Origin: GCA-2746795 sp963747345
GTDB lineage: Bacteria > Chloroflexota > Anaerolineae > Promineifilales > Promineifilaceae
DNA length: 64,000 bases
Direction of reading: 5' to 3'
NCBI GenBank assembly: GCA_963747345.1
Contig: CAVVFA010000023.1
Span: forward strand, 1 to 64,000
The position numbers and the translations under genes are program-made. Positions 26,041-35,912 of the stretch are shown piece by piece; positions within the stretch are counted from its first letter, which is position 1; every line of letters starts with the position of its first letter. The notes beneath the pieces were generated by a model, which was not told the origin of the DNA, searched no databases, and worked only from the letters and a program-made list of their open reading frames with translations.

Positions 26041-26619
26041 ATGCCCATCACCTACGTCATCATCGATGTCGAAACCACCGGACTAGACCCCGTAAACGAT
26101 GCCCTCATCGAAGTGGCAGCCATCGCCCTGCAAGAAAACGACATCCTTGAAGAATACGCCACTCTCGTCAACCCGCACCGTGACCTGCCCGAATTCATCA
26201 CCCAACTCACCGGCATTACCAACGAAATGCTCGTTGACGCGCCCAGCATGTTTACCGTGCGCACCAAACTGCGCACCATCGTCGGCGACCGGGTAATCGT
26301 CGGCCACAGCGTTGATTTTGACGCCAGCTTCCTCGCAGAAGAACGGGTGGGCATCGGCAACCATCGCATCGACACCGTCACCCTGGCCTCCATTCTCGTG
26401 CCAGAAGCGGGACGTTACGGCCTGGAAGCGCTCGTCAACGTGCTCAACTTGCCCGATCCACACGGCGGCCAAACCCATCGCGCCCTGGACGACGCCGAAC
26501 AAACCGTCGAACTGTTCCTGGCCCTGCGCGAACGGGCGCTGGCACTAGAAATGTGGCAGCTTGAAGAAATCGTCATGGCGGGACGGCGCATTTCGCTGGC
26601 CCGAAACGCTCTTTTTTGA
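26041..26619 (+). CDS. dinG: DinG-type helicase, N-terminal exonuclease part (split by a T6 frameshift)
   Basis: 192 residues of a DEDDh exonuclease: YVIIDVETTGLD, VGHSVDFDASFL and HRALDDAEQT hold the metal ligands. In Gram-positive-type DinG the exonuclease is fused to an XPD-like helicase, and here the helicase frame follows directly. The stop at 26617-26619 lies in a run of six T; with five T the frame reads on as NALFEEVMALK into the helicase. So this is probably one protein of about 940 residues read as two because of an indel. A genuine split gene remains possible. Confidence 0.8.
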   Translation: MPITYVIIDVETTGLDPVNDALIEVAAIALQENDILEEYATLVNPHRDLPEFITQLTGITNEMLVDAPSMFTVRTKLRTIVGDRVIVGHSVDFDASFLAEERVGIGNHRIDTVTLASILVPEAGRYGLEALVNVLNLPDPHGGQTHRALDDAEQTVELFLALRERALALEMWQLEEIVMAGRRISLARNALF

Positions 26620-26626
26620 AGAAGTC

Positions 26627-28855
26627 ATGGCGCTCAAAGCACAGTCCGCTTTCACCAAAGGGGGCAAAAAAGAGCAAGTCGGCGAGCTTTTCCGTCCTGA
26701 ACAACCACGCGGACAAGCGCTCGCCGAAGTCGATGAACCACAGCCCCTGCCCGTAGACATCATCGCAGGCATGTTGGAGCCGGGCGGCAATTTTGACCAC
26801 ACCTTCCCCAATTTTGAATACCGGTCGCAGCAAGTGGAAATGTTAACGGCCGTTACCGAAGCGTTCAATCATGGCGACCAGGCCCTCATCGAGGCCGGCA
26901 CGGGAACGGGCAAAAGTATCGCCTACCTGCTGCCCTCCGCCTTTTGGGCGCATCAAAATGGGCGACGGGTAGTCGTTTCCACCAACACCATCAACCTGCA
27001 AGACCAGCTCATTACCAAAGATTTACCCGAACTACAAAAAGCGCTGCCCTTTGAACTGCGTTACGCCGTGCGCAAAGGACGCAGCAACTACCTCTGCACG
27101 CGCCTCTTCAAACAGATGCGCCACAACGGCCCCAGCAACGCCGACGACATGGTCATGTACGCTCGCATCCTGCTCTGGCTGCCCCACAGCGACACCGGCG
27201 ATGTGGCGGAACTTGTCGTGCGCACCCCCGGCGAGCGCATGGCCTGGGGACGCATGAACGGCGAAAACGCCGTCTGCACCAACGAAACCTGCGCCAAAGA
27301 ACGCTGTCCGCGCTACATCGCCCAGATGCGTGCCGAGCAAGCCCATATCATCATCGTCAACCATGCCTTGCTCCTGTCCGATGTTTCCAGCGGCAACCAC
27401 ATTTTGCCCCCCTTCAAAGATTTGATTTTGGACGAGGCGCATCATCTGGAAACGGCCGTTACCGATGGTCTCAGCTTCCGTGCCGACAAGCGCTCGCTGG
27501 AAAACGTGCTCACCGAAATCACCCAACCAAAGGGCGGGCCGCTCGGTCAGCTAGAAAGCCAGGCACGCGGCGTCTTACCGCCCGATATTTACGCCGCCAT
27601 CGCCACCTACATCAACGCCATGCGCACAGAAGCGCAAGAAGCCGATTACGTATTGGCCGAATTTTTCAGCACCCTCAGCTACTTCCTCAAAGACCACGTC
27701 AACCGGCGCAGTCAATTCAGCCAACAAGTGCGCCTCCTGCCAGCCCTGCGCGCGCAACCAGAATTCAGCGAAGTAGAACTCAGTTGGGAAAACCTCAACA
27801 ATCACCTCAAAGCCCTCACAACTGGCTTTGATAAACTGGTAAAAGCGCTCGAAAAAGTCGTGGTGGAGCATGAAATTACCGACGGAGAAGAATTGATAAG
27901 AGCATTGGGCGGAAACGGCCGTGATTTGGAAGAAACCCGCCAAAATCTCGACCAAACCCTCATCAAACCCAATCCAGAAACAATTTACTGGGCAGAAGTG
28001 TTCAAAGAACGCATCTCACTCCACGCCGCCCCGCTCCATGTCGGGCCATTGGTTGAAGAACATATCTTTGAGAAACTGGAGACCGTCATCCTCACCAGCG
28101 CCACCATGCGCACCGCAGGCGCAGGCACCTGGAGCGAGGCCACCTTCGACTACATTCGTGGCCGCCTCCACGCCTACGAAACCACCGAACTATCCGTCGG
28201 CTCCCCCTTCGATTACGAAAACGCCGTCCTGCTCTACCTCGCCTCCGACATGCCAGAACCCAATCAACCCGGCTACCAACGCTATCTGGAAGAGGCCATC
28301 GTCGATGTCGCCACCGCCCTCGGCGGGCGCACGATGGTGCTGTTCACCGCCTACGGACAGCTCAACGAAACCACCAAAGCCATTGAGCACACTCTGGCAG
28401 ATCAAGACATCGTCACGCTGGCACAGGGCGGCAATATGTCCCGCCAACAACTGCTTGAGCAGTTCAAACAAGAAGGCAGCCGCGCCGTCTTACTCGGTAC
28501 CCGCTCCTTCTGGGAAGGTGTCGATGTGCCGGGCGATGCGCTGCAATGCGTCATCATCGCCAAGCTCCCCTTTGACGTGCCTTCCGACCCCATCTTTGCC
28601 GCCCGCTCCGAAACCTTCGACAATGCCTTCTTCGAGTATTCCATACCAGAAGCCGTCTTACGCTTCCGCCAGGGATACGGCCGTTTAATACGCCGAGGCA
28701 GTGACGAAGGGGTAGTCGCCATTTTAGACAAGCGTGTACTCAGCAAGCGGTATGGCAAATTATTTTTAGATGCGCTCCCCCCCAGCATGGTTCTGCGCCA
28801 ACGCACCAACCGTCTTGGCGAATTAACGCTCCGTTGGCTCAATCGAGAACGATAA
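26627..28855 (+). CDS. dinG: DinG-type helicase, C-terminal XPD-like helicase part
   Basis: Superfamily 2 helicase of the DinG/XPD group. Walker A EAGTGTGKS (about 120 residues in), DEAH box LILDEAHHLE, and an iron-sulphur domain with four cysteines (NYLC, CTNETC, RCPRY) as in XPD. C-terminal motifs include GTRSFWEGVDVPG and RQGYGRLIRR. It unwinds DNA with 5'-3' polarity in family members. If translated alone, the likely start is ATG 26627 (MALKAQSAF); more probably it continues from the exonuclease frame across the T6 run at 26612-26617. Confidence 0.88.
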   Translation: MALKAQSAFTKGGKKEQVGELFRPEQPRGQALAEVDEPQPLPVDIIAGMLEPGGNFDHTFPNFEYRSQQVEMLTAVTEAFNHGDQALIEAGTGTGKSIAYLLPSAFWAHQNGRRVVVSTNTINLQDQLITKDLPELQKALPFELRYAVRKGRSNYLCTRLFKQMRHNGPSNADDMVMYARILLWLPHSDTGDVAELVVRTPGERMAWGRMNGENAVCTNETCAKERCPRYIAQMRAEQAHIIIVNHALLLSDVSSGNHILPPFKDLILDEAHHLETAVTDGLSFRADKRSLENVLTEITQPKGGPLGQLESQARGVLPPDIYAAIATYINAMRTEAQEADYVLAEFFSTLSYFLKDHVNRRSQFSQQVRLLPALRAQPEFSEVELSWENLNNHLKALTTGFDKLVKALEKVVVEHEITDGEELIRALGGNGRDLEETRQNLDQTLIKPNPETIYWAEVFKERISLHAAPLHVGPLVEEHIFEKLETVILTSATMRTAGAGTWSEATFDYIRGRLHAYETTELSVGSPFDYENAVLLYLASDMPEPNQPGYQRYLEEAIVDVATALGGRTMVLFTAYGQLNETTKAIEHTLADQDIVTLAQGGNMSRQQLLEQFKQEGSRAVLLGTRSFWEGVDVPGDALQCVIIAKLPFDVPSDPIFAARSETFDNAFFEYSIPEAVLRFRQGYGRLIRRGSDEGVVAILDKRVLSKRYGKLFLDALPPSMVLRQRTNRLGELTLRWLNRER

Positions 28856-28879
28856 CGGCCTGTCGGAGAATCCCATTTC

Positions 28880-28935
28880 GTAGCCACGGTATCCTTACCG
28901 CGCTCGTGTAAGCGCGACAAAGATGTCGCGGCTAC
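28880..28935. repeat. GCGGCATCC-family hairpin, decayed copy
   Basis: GTAGCCACGGTATCCTTACC... closing with GTCGCGGCTAC. Imperfect arms matching the perfect hairpin at 11585. It occupies part of the 307-bp gap after dinG; the rest shows only the ribosome site AGGAGG for the next gene. Confidence 0.6.
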
Positions 28936-29162
28936 AGCTACTTTGTTAAGCGATTGACACCCAGATTTGAGGATGCTGATATGATCAGATTTCAAATCAA
29001 CGGGAAGACTTGGGAAGTTGATTCATACAGAAACACAAACAAGTTATATTGTTCGTCAGGTAGCACCCATAACCTATTTTCAAATGTACGGATTTCTGTC
29101 ACCCTATAGGACGATTTCGTACACAATTTATTAGTTTTCAATAGTCATAGGAGGTTGTTGAA

Positions 29163-31217
29163 ATGAAAGTAACCCGATTACGTTTGTTGATAAGTTTTTT
29201 GACAATGTTTGTTTTAGTGCTGGCCTTAGCGGCTTGTGGTGGTGAAGAACCAACGCCCACACCAGAACCGCTGCCCCCTACAGCAGAACCCACTGCTGTA
29301 CCAGAACCAACTGAAGCACCAACCGCCGTTCCTGAACCAACTGAAGAACCAACGGCCGTTCCTGAACCAACTGAAGAACCTGCTCCCGTTGTTGATTTTC
29401 AAGAGTTTTCTAACGATGAAGCCGGGCTGACGATGGGCTTTCCGTCTGATTGGGTTTCTGATGACAGCGCGGCAGATTTCTTGATTTTTGCCTCTAGCCA
29501 GGAAGCAATTGATGCGGATGAACCAGGCGCCACAGATGCCGTTGCCCTGGTGCTGCATGGCAAAGCTGAAGATTTTGAGACGACAGACCCCGTTGAAGCA
29601 TTGGAACTATTTGTTTCTGAAATGAATTTGGGGAATGACGGCGAGATACGGGGAGAGATAACGGCCGTTACCATCAATGGTAATCCCGGAGCCAAAGCCA
29701 TCATCGATGGCGTCAGCGACAGCGGCATCCCGTTAACCGCTTCCATCGCCCTCGTCATGGATGGGGATTGGAATGCCATCTTCGTCGGCACCAGCCCCAC
29801 AGACATGGAAGCAGAGTACCTCGACACCTTCGCCGCCATGGCGGACTCCATCGAACTGCGCGAACCCGTTGCGAGCGAAAAAACCGCCGAAATTGATGGT
29901 GGGAACAGCCTGCCAGAAGCTGATGGTTTCCTGCTTTATGGCGACAGTATGGAAGCCAGCTTGAATGAAGACGGCATGGGCGCCTGGAGTTTCATCGGGC
30001 TGGAAGGTGAAGTGATCGACCTCGTCGTTGAGCCAGCCGGAGATACGCTAGATGTTACCGTCGATATTCTAGATGAAAGCGGCAAATCCTTGCTCGATTT
30101 CCCGGTGGACGATTCCTTCGGTACGGAAGAACTCCGCGCATTTGAAGTACCAGCCAGCGCCAGTTACGCCATCATCGTCGAAAGTTATGATGGTTCTACA
30201 GGTGACTATACTATCACGCTGACAGAATCTGGAGATACGCCCGTCACTGAAGAAACGATTAGCAGTGATGCTGTTACCATCGCCCCGGGAAGTGCCATTG
30301 AATACAGTATCGTGTATGGCAGTTCTGTCGCTGGGGGTGAAGATGCCACCTTTACGTTTGCAGGCAAAGGTGGTGAATTCGCCGACATCTCCGTGTCCCC
30401 CATTACAGAAGAATTGGATGTCGTCATCGATTTCCTCGACCCTTCCGGGGCCTCTTTATTAGATACCCCGCTCGATGAATCATTTGATGCAGAATACATT
30501 CGTATCCTGCGTATGCCGGAAGACGGCGAATACACCGTCGTTGTCACTGGTTTTGATGGCGCGGAAGGCGATTTTGAACTGATCGTTGAAGAATCTTATC
30601 TCAGCAAAGCGGCATCCTTCATTTTTAGCAGTGGCACGATTGATGATGCTGAAGAGTCCCATAGTTTCCCGTTCTACACATTTACTGATGAAATGGTCAT
30701 CGTCCAGGTGAATCCAGAGATTGAGTTTGATGCGGTAGTCCAGGTGTACAACGATGACACAGAGGAGATGCTTGAAGAAGAAGATGCGTCTACCGGCTTT
30801 GAAGAAATCATTTTCTTTGTCCCGGAAGATGGCAATTATTCCTTCCGTGTACTGGGATTTGAAGGCTCTGTAGGTGCTTACGACATCAATTTGATTGGCT
30901 CTGAATCTGTTTACTTTGAATTGGCAGTCGGAGATTTAGTTATCGGCCGTTTTGGTGAGAACAATCTGTTTGAATATTACATCGGCGGCGTTGCTGGTGA
31001 TGAGGTATCCTTTACCGTCAAAACAGATAACGATGATATCGATTTAGTTTTGCAATTGGTAGACTTTGATGACAATATCATGGCAGAAGCAGATGACGGG
31101 TTTACCGGTGAACAAGAAACGATGACCTACACCTTTGAAGAAGAGACGCTCCTCATTCTTCGTGTCAGTAATTTTACAGAAACCGGCGCAGGGGAATTCA
31201 TTCTCTCTGTTGATTAA
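29163..31217 (+). CDS. large lipoprotein with three PPC-like repeats
   Basis: 684 residues. Signal peptide with lipobox ALAACG. A low-complexity linker follows, built from PEPTEEPTAV units (about residues 30-75), then a PsbP/DUF1795-like domain of about 150 residues (AGLTMGFPSDWVSDDSAADF), then four beta-sandwich repeats of PPC type, each with a GDYTITLTES- or GAYDINLIG-like end. Very acidic. No catalytic motif. AGGAGG lies upstream of ATG, and a strong terminator follows, so it is monocistronic. Probably an abundant surface protein. Confidence 0.75.
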   Translation: MKVTRLRLLISFLTMFVLVLALAACGGEEPTPTPEPLPPTAEPTAVPEPTEAPTAVPEPTEEPTAVPEPTEEPAPVVDFQEFSNDEAGLTMGFPSDWVSDDSAADFLIFASSQEAIDADEPGATDAVALVLHGKAEDFETTDPVEALELFVSEMNLGNDGEIRGEITAVTINGNPGAKAIIDGVSDSGIPLTASIALVMDGDWNAIFVGTSPTDMEAEYLDTFAAMADSIELREPVASEKTAEIDGGNSLPEADGFLLYGDSMEASLNEDGMGAWSFIGLEGEVIDLVVEPAGDTLDVTVDILDESGKSLLDFPVDDSFGTEELRAFEVPASASYAIIVESYDGSTGDYTITLTESGDTPVTEETISSDAVTIAPGSAIEYSIVYGSSVAGGEDATFTFAGKGGEFADISVSPITEELDVVIDFLDPSGASLLDTPLDESFDAEYIRILRMPEDGEYTVVVTGFDGAEGDFELIVEESYLSKAASFIFSSGTIDDAEESHSFPFYTFTDEMVIVQVNPEIEFDAVVQVYNDDTEEMLEEEDASTGFEEIIFFVPEDGNYSFRVLGFEGSVGAYDINLIGSESVYFELAVGDLVIGRFGENNLFEYYIGGVAGDEVSFTVKTDNDDIDLVLQLVDFDDNIMAEADDGFTGEQETMTYTFEEETLLILRVSNFTETGAGEFILSVD

Positions 31218-31241
31218 CGCCTAAGTTTGCCTGTTTTTATG

Positions 31242-31274
31242 AAGCCGCTGCCTTGTGAGGCAGCGGCTTTTTTG
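31242..31274 (+). terminator. rho-independent terminator of the lipoprotein gene
   Basis: AAGCCGCTGCC TTGTGA GGCAGCGGCTT followed by TTTTTG. 11-bp perfect stem 25 bases after the stop. Confidence 0.9.
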
Positions 31275-31429
31275 TTGTCCAGGGCTGAGATACGCACTAG
31301 TTCACGGCTACATTTGCCGCGTTTATTAACGACTTGATGTTACGCCAGGGCTGAAACGCATCTAGTTCACATCAAATGGGTTATACGACCTGGTAAAACA
31401 ACCCTAAGACTATTTTATTGGAGCGTGGT

Positions 31430-32678
31430 ATGAAATTTGAAAATCGGCGAGTTGTGATTACGGGGATGGGCACTTTAAATCCAGTGGGCAATGATGTTGC
31501 CACCACTTGGGATAATATCGCGGCGGGGAAAAGTGGCGCAGGCTCCATCACCCATTTTGATGCCAGCGAATACAAAACCCAAATTGCTGCCGAGGTGAAA
31601 GGGTTTGACGCAACGGCCGTTTTCGGGCGCAAAGAAGCACGTCGTATGGATCGGGTCACTCAGTTGGCACTTGCCGCCGCCAATGATGCGCTGGCAGATT
31701 CTAAACTTGTGGTTACAGAAGAAAACAGTCCGCGTATTGGGGTGATTGTCGGCAGCGGCATGGGGCTTGATGAACCCCACTATCGAAGCCACCAATACGT
31801 TCAACGAGCGTGGCCCGTACCGTGTCAGCCCCTTTTTTGTGCCGATGATGCTGGCCGATACGCCTGCCGCCATGATTTCCATCACGTACAATTTGCGTGG
31901 TCTCAATCTGGCTGTTTACACGGCCTGCGCGACGGGGAATAATGCCTTGGGCGAAGCGGCCGTCGCCATCCAGCGCGGCGCAGCAGATGTGATGCTGGCG
32001 GGCGGGGCAGAAGCGTGCATTTTGCCGCTCACGTTAGCCGGATTTGGGGTGATGGGTGCTATTTCCACCCGAAACGACGAACCAGAACGTGCCTCACGGC
32101 CGTTTGATAAAACACGAGATGGCTTTGTGATTGGTGAAGGGGCGGCTATTATGGTGCTGGAAGCGTTAGACCATGCGTTAGCGCGGAACGCCCACATCTA
32201 CGGCGAATTGACGGGTTATGGTGCAAGTGCCGATGCGTTCCATATTTCGTCACCGGCAGAAAATGGCAGCGGCGCGGCCCAATCAATGACGATGGCGTTA
32301 GCCGATGCGGGGCTAACCGCCACCGATATTGACGCCATCAACGCCCACGGCACCTCCACCCCGCTCAACGACAAAACAGAAACTATCGCCATCAAAGCCG
32401 CTTTGGGCGACCATGCCTATGCCCTTCCGATCAGTTCTACGAAGTCGATGCATGGTCATTTATTGGGGGCAACGGGGGCGCTGGAAGCGATTTTGTGTCT
32501 CAAAACGATGGAGAGTGGCTGGGTGCCGCCGACAATTAATTACGAACAGGCAGACCCCGAGTGTGATTTAGATGTGGTGCCAAATGTGGGAAGGAAAACG
32601 GCCGTTACCCACATCATGTCCAATACCTTCGGCTTTGGCGGACACAATGCCACGCTCATATTCAGTAAATTCGAGTAA
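31430..32678 (+). CDS. fabF: beta-ketoacyl-ACP synthase II, frameshifted
   Basis: Elongating condensing enzyme of fatty acid synthesis. The first part (from ATG 31430, GGAG upstream) reads RRVVITGMGTLNPVGNDV to VIVGSGMG; the second continues PTIEATNTFN. The switch is in the G4 run at 31762-31765, where a changed G count gives GSGMG(G)LMNPTIE. The catalytic triad is intact in the second frame: Cys in TACATGNNA, His in NAHGTSTPLND and His in KSMHGHLLGATG. About 415 residues when joined, the normal FabF length, so an indel error is more likely than a pseudogene. Confidence 0.88.
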
Positions 32679-32731
32679 CCAGTGAACAGTTTTCAGTCTA
32701 CTGTTCACTGAAAACTGATTACTGTTCACTT
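32679..32731. repeat. GTGAACAGT hairpin repeat overlapping a stop codon
   Basis: CCAGTGAACAGTTTTCAGT / ACTGAAAACTG with further ACTGTTCACT. It follows the fabF stop by one base and supplies the final Ser-Glu-Gln and TAA of the DUF2085 gene. Confidence 0.65.
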
Positions 32732-33528
32732 GCTTTTAATTCCCCGATGCGCTCCAACTTCTGCCCTAAATCATCGGCAGTTGTATTCATACCATCTTCC
32801 ACACGCGGATAGGCCATCCAAGCCAACATAAACCCAAACAGGAAACCCGTCAGGCTTCGGAAGAGCGGCGTGGATTCTCGTAAGGGGAAAACTGTATTGA
32901 AAAACGAAAGGGCATCGGCGGCTGTGCCATATTGGCTGAACAACTGCGAGAACCCATCCAACGCAATTGGCCCCATACCAAACAATAAAAAGGCCCAAAT
33001 GGGCAGCGGCTTGAAATTGATCCGCTTGCGCAGCAAGGCATAAAGCAAGCCAAAGATAAAAATCGCCCCATAAATGGCAATATCCCGTTCACACAATGCC
33101 ATTTTGTACCCCATCTCCGCATTTCCCAGGAATTTACGGGCAGGCAGCAAGAAGGTTGTCCATTGCGCCGGATCGGTTGAGGCGGTGGCAAAGCCGGGGA
33201 TGTCGGGCATATACGCTTCGATGGGCGTGAGTTCCGTGCCAGCTAATTCACGCGGATAGGCATACTGCTCGCCATATAAAAAGAAGGAGCGGGACGCCAT
33301 CTGGTGACACATGGGGCTGTACAGGGTATAGATGAATTTTGCCGGTCCGGTAGCGCCCACGTACATGAGTGTGGGCGCGATGAGCATAGGGAGCAGCACG
33401 TAGAGACCCACACCAATGTTGAAAACGGCTAACCAATGACGCGCGATGCCGTAGATAATCTTGTCGATAAAAATAACAAGCGAACGTGATTTTCCGGTAA
33501 CCTTTTTTTTAGGCTCAGGTGTTGTCAT
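32719..33528 (-). CDS. DUF2085 family membrane protein
   Basis: 269 residues with about five membrane helices. Conserved cysteines lie in YSPMCHQMASRSFF and ALCERDIAIYG, the two signature motifs of DUF2085 membrane proteins, whose function is not known. It is the last gene of a minus-strand series that includes the cytochrome c maturation genes, so a role in redox or metal handling at the membrane is possible, but this is only context. Confidence 0.75.
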   Translation of the reverse strand: MTTPEPKKKVTGKSRSLVIFIDKIIYGIARHWLAVFNIGVGLYVLLPMLIAPTLMYVGATGPAKFIYTLYSPMCHQMASRSFFLYGEQYAYPRELAGTELTPIEAYMPDIPGFATASTDPAQWTTFLLPARKFLGNAEMGYKMALCERDIAIYGAIFIFGLLYALLRKRINFKPLPIWAFLLFGMGPIALDGFSQLFSQYGTAADALSFFNTVFPLRESTPLFRSLTGFLFGFMLAWMAYPRVEDGMNTTADDLGQKLERIGELKASEQ

Positions 33529-33615
33529 GCACAGAATTCCTTAAATGAAAGATGCGGCACGTTTTTGAAGCGTGTCGCATCTTAGTATACTCAATTCTCT
33601 TTGTTAGGCGATTGA

Positions 33616-34258
33616 TCAACCATCTTGAGGAATGGTTAAGGACAGGTATTCTTCAATTTGAGATTCAGCAAGCAGGCCCCGATGAACGGCCGTTATCACC
33701 CCATCCCCATCCACAAAATAAGTCGTTGGAAAATTAAAAACCTTGTACAGGCTAGAGACAACACCTTTTTGGTCTACCAACGTCGTTAACGACAAGCCCA
33801 ACTCCTCAACAAAACGAGCCACTTCCTCTGGCTCTTGCTGGTCGTTGACAGCCAGCACCACCAACCCATCTTCTTGATGCGCTTCTTGCGCGGCTTGCAG
33901 GGCTGGCATTTCCAAGCGGCAAGGCGCACACCATGTCGCCCAAAAATTGATGAGCACCGGTTGTCCTCGGAAATCTTCCAGGCTGACGGTATTACCTTCT
34001 AAATCTTGCAGATAGAAATTATGCGCGGTATCGCCTACCTTCAAAAAAAAATTGCTGTCTGGTGACAATTGCGCCACTTTGGCATCACCAGCCCCTTCTG
34101 GAATCTGCTGGAGAACGGACGTCTTCCTGCTTAAACAGGCCGCTACCAAAAATGAGCAGAGCAGCCGCCAAGCCGAGTAAGATAGCACCACCGAGGAACA
34201 GGAAGGGAGAACGGCCGTTGCCCTTGCCCCCTTCCGTAGAATCTGATTGCTCTATCAT
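33616..34258 (-). CDS. TlpA/ResA-like membrane-anchored thioredoxin, frameshifted
   Basis: About 213 residues when the two frames are joined. The N-terminus (start ATG 34258 with GGAG upstream) has a polar segment with the palindrome-coded Asn-Gly-Arg and one helix (LFLGGAILLGLAAALLIFG). The rest is a thioredoxin fold with the active site FWATWCAPCRLEMP. The switch lies at about 34108-34125, where GLFKQEDV must join LQQIPEGAGD. Such proteins reduce the haem-binding cysteines of apocytochrome c. The gene sits downstream of ccdA, its usual electron donor, fitting a cytochrome c maturation role. Confidence 0.8.
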
Positions 34259-34275
34259 AAAAAGCTCCATAAAAA

Positions 34276-34440
34276 AAGCGGGGATTAAAGGACACTTTCA
34301 GCAATCCTCCAATCTCCTAGGTAAAAGCGGGAAAGTTTTTGGAAATAAAATTGTGCAAAACCCGCTTTTCCTTGAAGGAAACCACAATTTTGCGTGTTGG
34401 TAATTTTAAGAACTTTTTATGGTTTACCTAATCCCCGCTT
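34276..34440 (-). terminator. terminator stem interrupted by a MITE
   Basis: On the minus strand AAGCGGGGAT (34431-34440) pairs with ATCCCCGCTT (34277-34287), which is followed by a T7 run: a rho-independent terminator for ccdA. The 113-bp MITE at 34318-34430 sits inside what was a loop of about 30 bases. Confidence 0.65.
34318..34430. mobile_element. 113-bp MITE, copy 1
   Basis: Identical length and nearly identical sequence to 61933-62045 and 63187-63299, but inverted. Ends TAGGTAAA ... TTTACCTA are inverted repeats of about 19 imperfect bases; no coding capacity. The TA at both ends fits insertion at TA dinucleotides, as in IS630/Tc1 elements. Confidence 0.75.
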
Positions 34441-34457
34441 AAAATAATTCAGAAAAG

Positions 34458-35570
34458 CTACTGCGAGAATAACCCTATCAGCTTATCTTCTTGTTGAGCC
34501 AGCCATTCAGCTAATTCAGGCGGGATGAAATTGTTGAAATAAGATAACTGTGCTTCCAGCATCAACATACCCATGATGACAAAGAGGCCGCCGCTAATCA
34601 ATTGCGTTGAGTGCATATGAACCACCGTCTTCTTTTCTTCAGAACTGGTAAACGTCCACAAAGCCGCACCAGCAATAGCCAGCACCAATAAGACAATCTC
34701 TAAAGTAAGTGTGAACTCATATCCCGAAAAGAACAAAACATGGCGGAACGCATATTCCGTCACCGCCACTGTAATCCGCCAAATCGTTAGCGCCCATATG
34801 GAAGCGACCACAAAAACATGCGTATTCCAGTCCCATCCCTTGCCCTTCATCGCTCGCCAGAACAAACTTTTCCGACTCATCCGGCCAAAAAATACAGAGA
34901 CTATAAGCAGCGGCAACCCTAAACCAAGCGTGTAGATAAAGAGCAGCATCATACCACGCCATACCGATGTAGTTTGTGCCGCTAACGTCAACACAGCACC
35001 CAAAATCGGTCCCACACAGCTTGACCAGCCCACGGCAAAAGTCAAGCCAAAGAGATAAGAACCGCCAGCCGTCGCTTTGAATTGCCGACCGGCTGTATCG
35101 CTCACGCCGCCAAAGCCCATGCCTAAGATGCTCATCACGCCAAACACCAAAATGATAGAACCCCCGACTAAAAGTAATAGCTGCTGACTTTGTAACAACA
35201 CCCGCCCGACGGCAAACCCAACTGCCCCCAAAATGCTAAATGTTGTCGCCAAACCGAGAATAAAGGCCATCGTATTAGCGGCAATACGAGTGCGTTCACT
35301 TTGGAAGGCAAATGCGAAATAAGCGGTTAAAACGGGAAGCGTACAGGGGGATAAAAAACTCAAAACCCCACCAAAAAAGGCCAATATAGCCAGCACAAAA
35401 AAGGGTTGTGTTTGGATGCCAAACGCAAATTGATCTTGCGTGGACGATTGATTCAAGGAACCAATAATTAAAAACAAAAACAGCAAAACCGCTGAAATAA
35501 TAAGCAGCCATTTGCCGGTAGAAAGTGAACGTAAGCGTTCTTTAAACGATGGCGATTCAAGAGTTGACAT
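34458..35570 (-). CDS. ccdA: CcdA/DsbD-type transmembrane thiol reductase
   Basis: 370 residues. Passes electrons across the membrane for cytochrome c maturation. Two conserved cysteines are visible in GVLSFLSPCTLPVLTAYF and FAVGWSSCVGPILGAVL, the paired Cys of the CcdA core. A C-terminal extension of about 120 residues with two further helices goes beyond the usual 230-240 residues. The start at 35570 follows GAGGTATTT. It lies between the ccm genes and the TlpA-like gene, its likely partner. Confidence 0.88.
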   Translation of the reverse strand: MSTLESPSFKERLRSLSTGKWLLIISAVLLFLFLIIGSLNQSSTQDQFAFGIQTQPFFVLAILAFFGGVLSFLSPCTLPVLTAYFAFAFQSERTRIAANTMAFILGLATTFSILGAVGFAVGRVLLQSQQLLLLVGGSIILVFGVMSILGMGFGGVSDTAGRQFKATAGGSYLFGLTFAVGWSSCVGPILGAVLTLAAQTTSVWRGMMLLFIYTLGLGLPLLIVSVFFGRMSRKSLFWRAMKGKGWDWNTHVFVVASIWALTIWRITVAVTEYAFRHVLFFSGYEFTLTLEIVLLVLAIAGAALWTFTSSEEKKTVVHMHSTQLISGGLFVIMGMLMLEAQLSYFNNFIPPELAEWLAQQEDKLIGLFSQ

Positions 35571-35702
35571 AAATACCTCAGAGCTAGAAACCAAGTCGTT
35601 CCATTAAGGTTTCTTTAATAGTAATCTGCTTTTTAGACAATCGCTGTCAAAGCTATCTTACGCCAAGTATCCGTGCTAAACATTAAGAAAATGTAAAGTT
35701 TC

Positions 35703-35912
35703 CTACGATTCTATGTCTTCTTCATGTTCTTGTAAGATTTGCTGCATGAGTTGCAAATCTTGTTTCAGGTTTCGCTGGCGCACGGTTAAGGTCACAATAT
35801 AGACCATCACAATCAGCCACATGACAAAGTAACCGAGCAGGAGGTAGTCATTGAATTGGTTGGCAATATCGGAGGTGGATTGTAAAACGGCCGTTACCAT
35901 CACAGCATTCAT
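35703..35912 (-). CDS. ccmD: CcmD-like small haem-exporter protein
   Basis: 69 residues with one membrane helix (YLLLGYFVMWLIVMVYIVTL) followed by a positively charged segment RQRNLKQDL, the CcmD pattern; CcmD sequences are poorly conserved, so the call leans on position directly after ccmC. The ATG overlaps the ccmC stop (TAATG), showing translational coupling. Confidence 0.7.
   Translation of the reverse strand: MNAVMVTAVLQSTSDIANQFNDYLLLGYFVMWLIVMVYIVTLTVRQRNLKQDLQLMQQILQEHEEDIES

Noticed and set aside
27921..28688. 255-codon frame inside the helicase part of dinG
   Set aside because: Lies out of frame within a helicase with clear motifs; the product is Pro/Ser/Thr-rich noise.
31430..32678. 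fabF as a pseudogene
   Set aside because: All catalytic residues and both ends are intact and only one homopolymer indel separates the frames; a sequence error is more likely.
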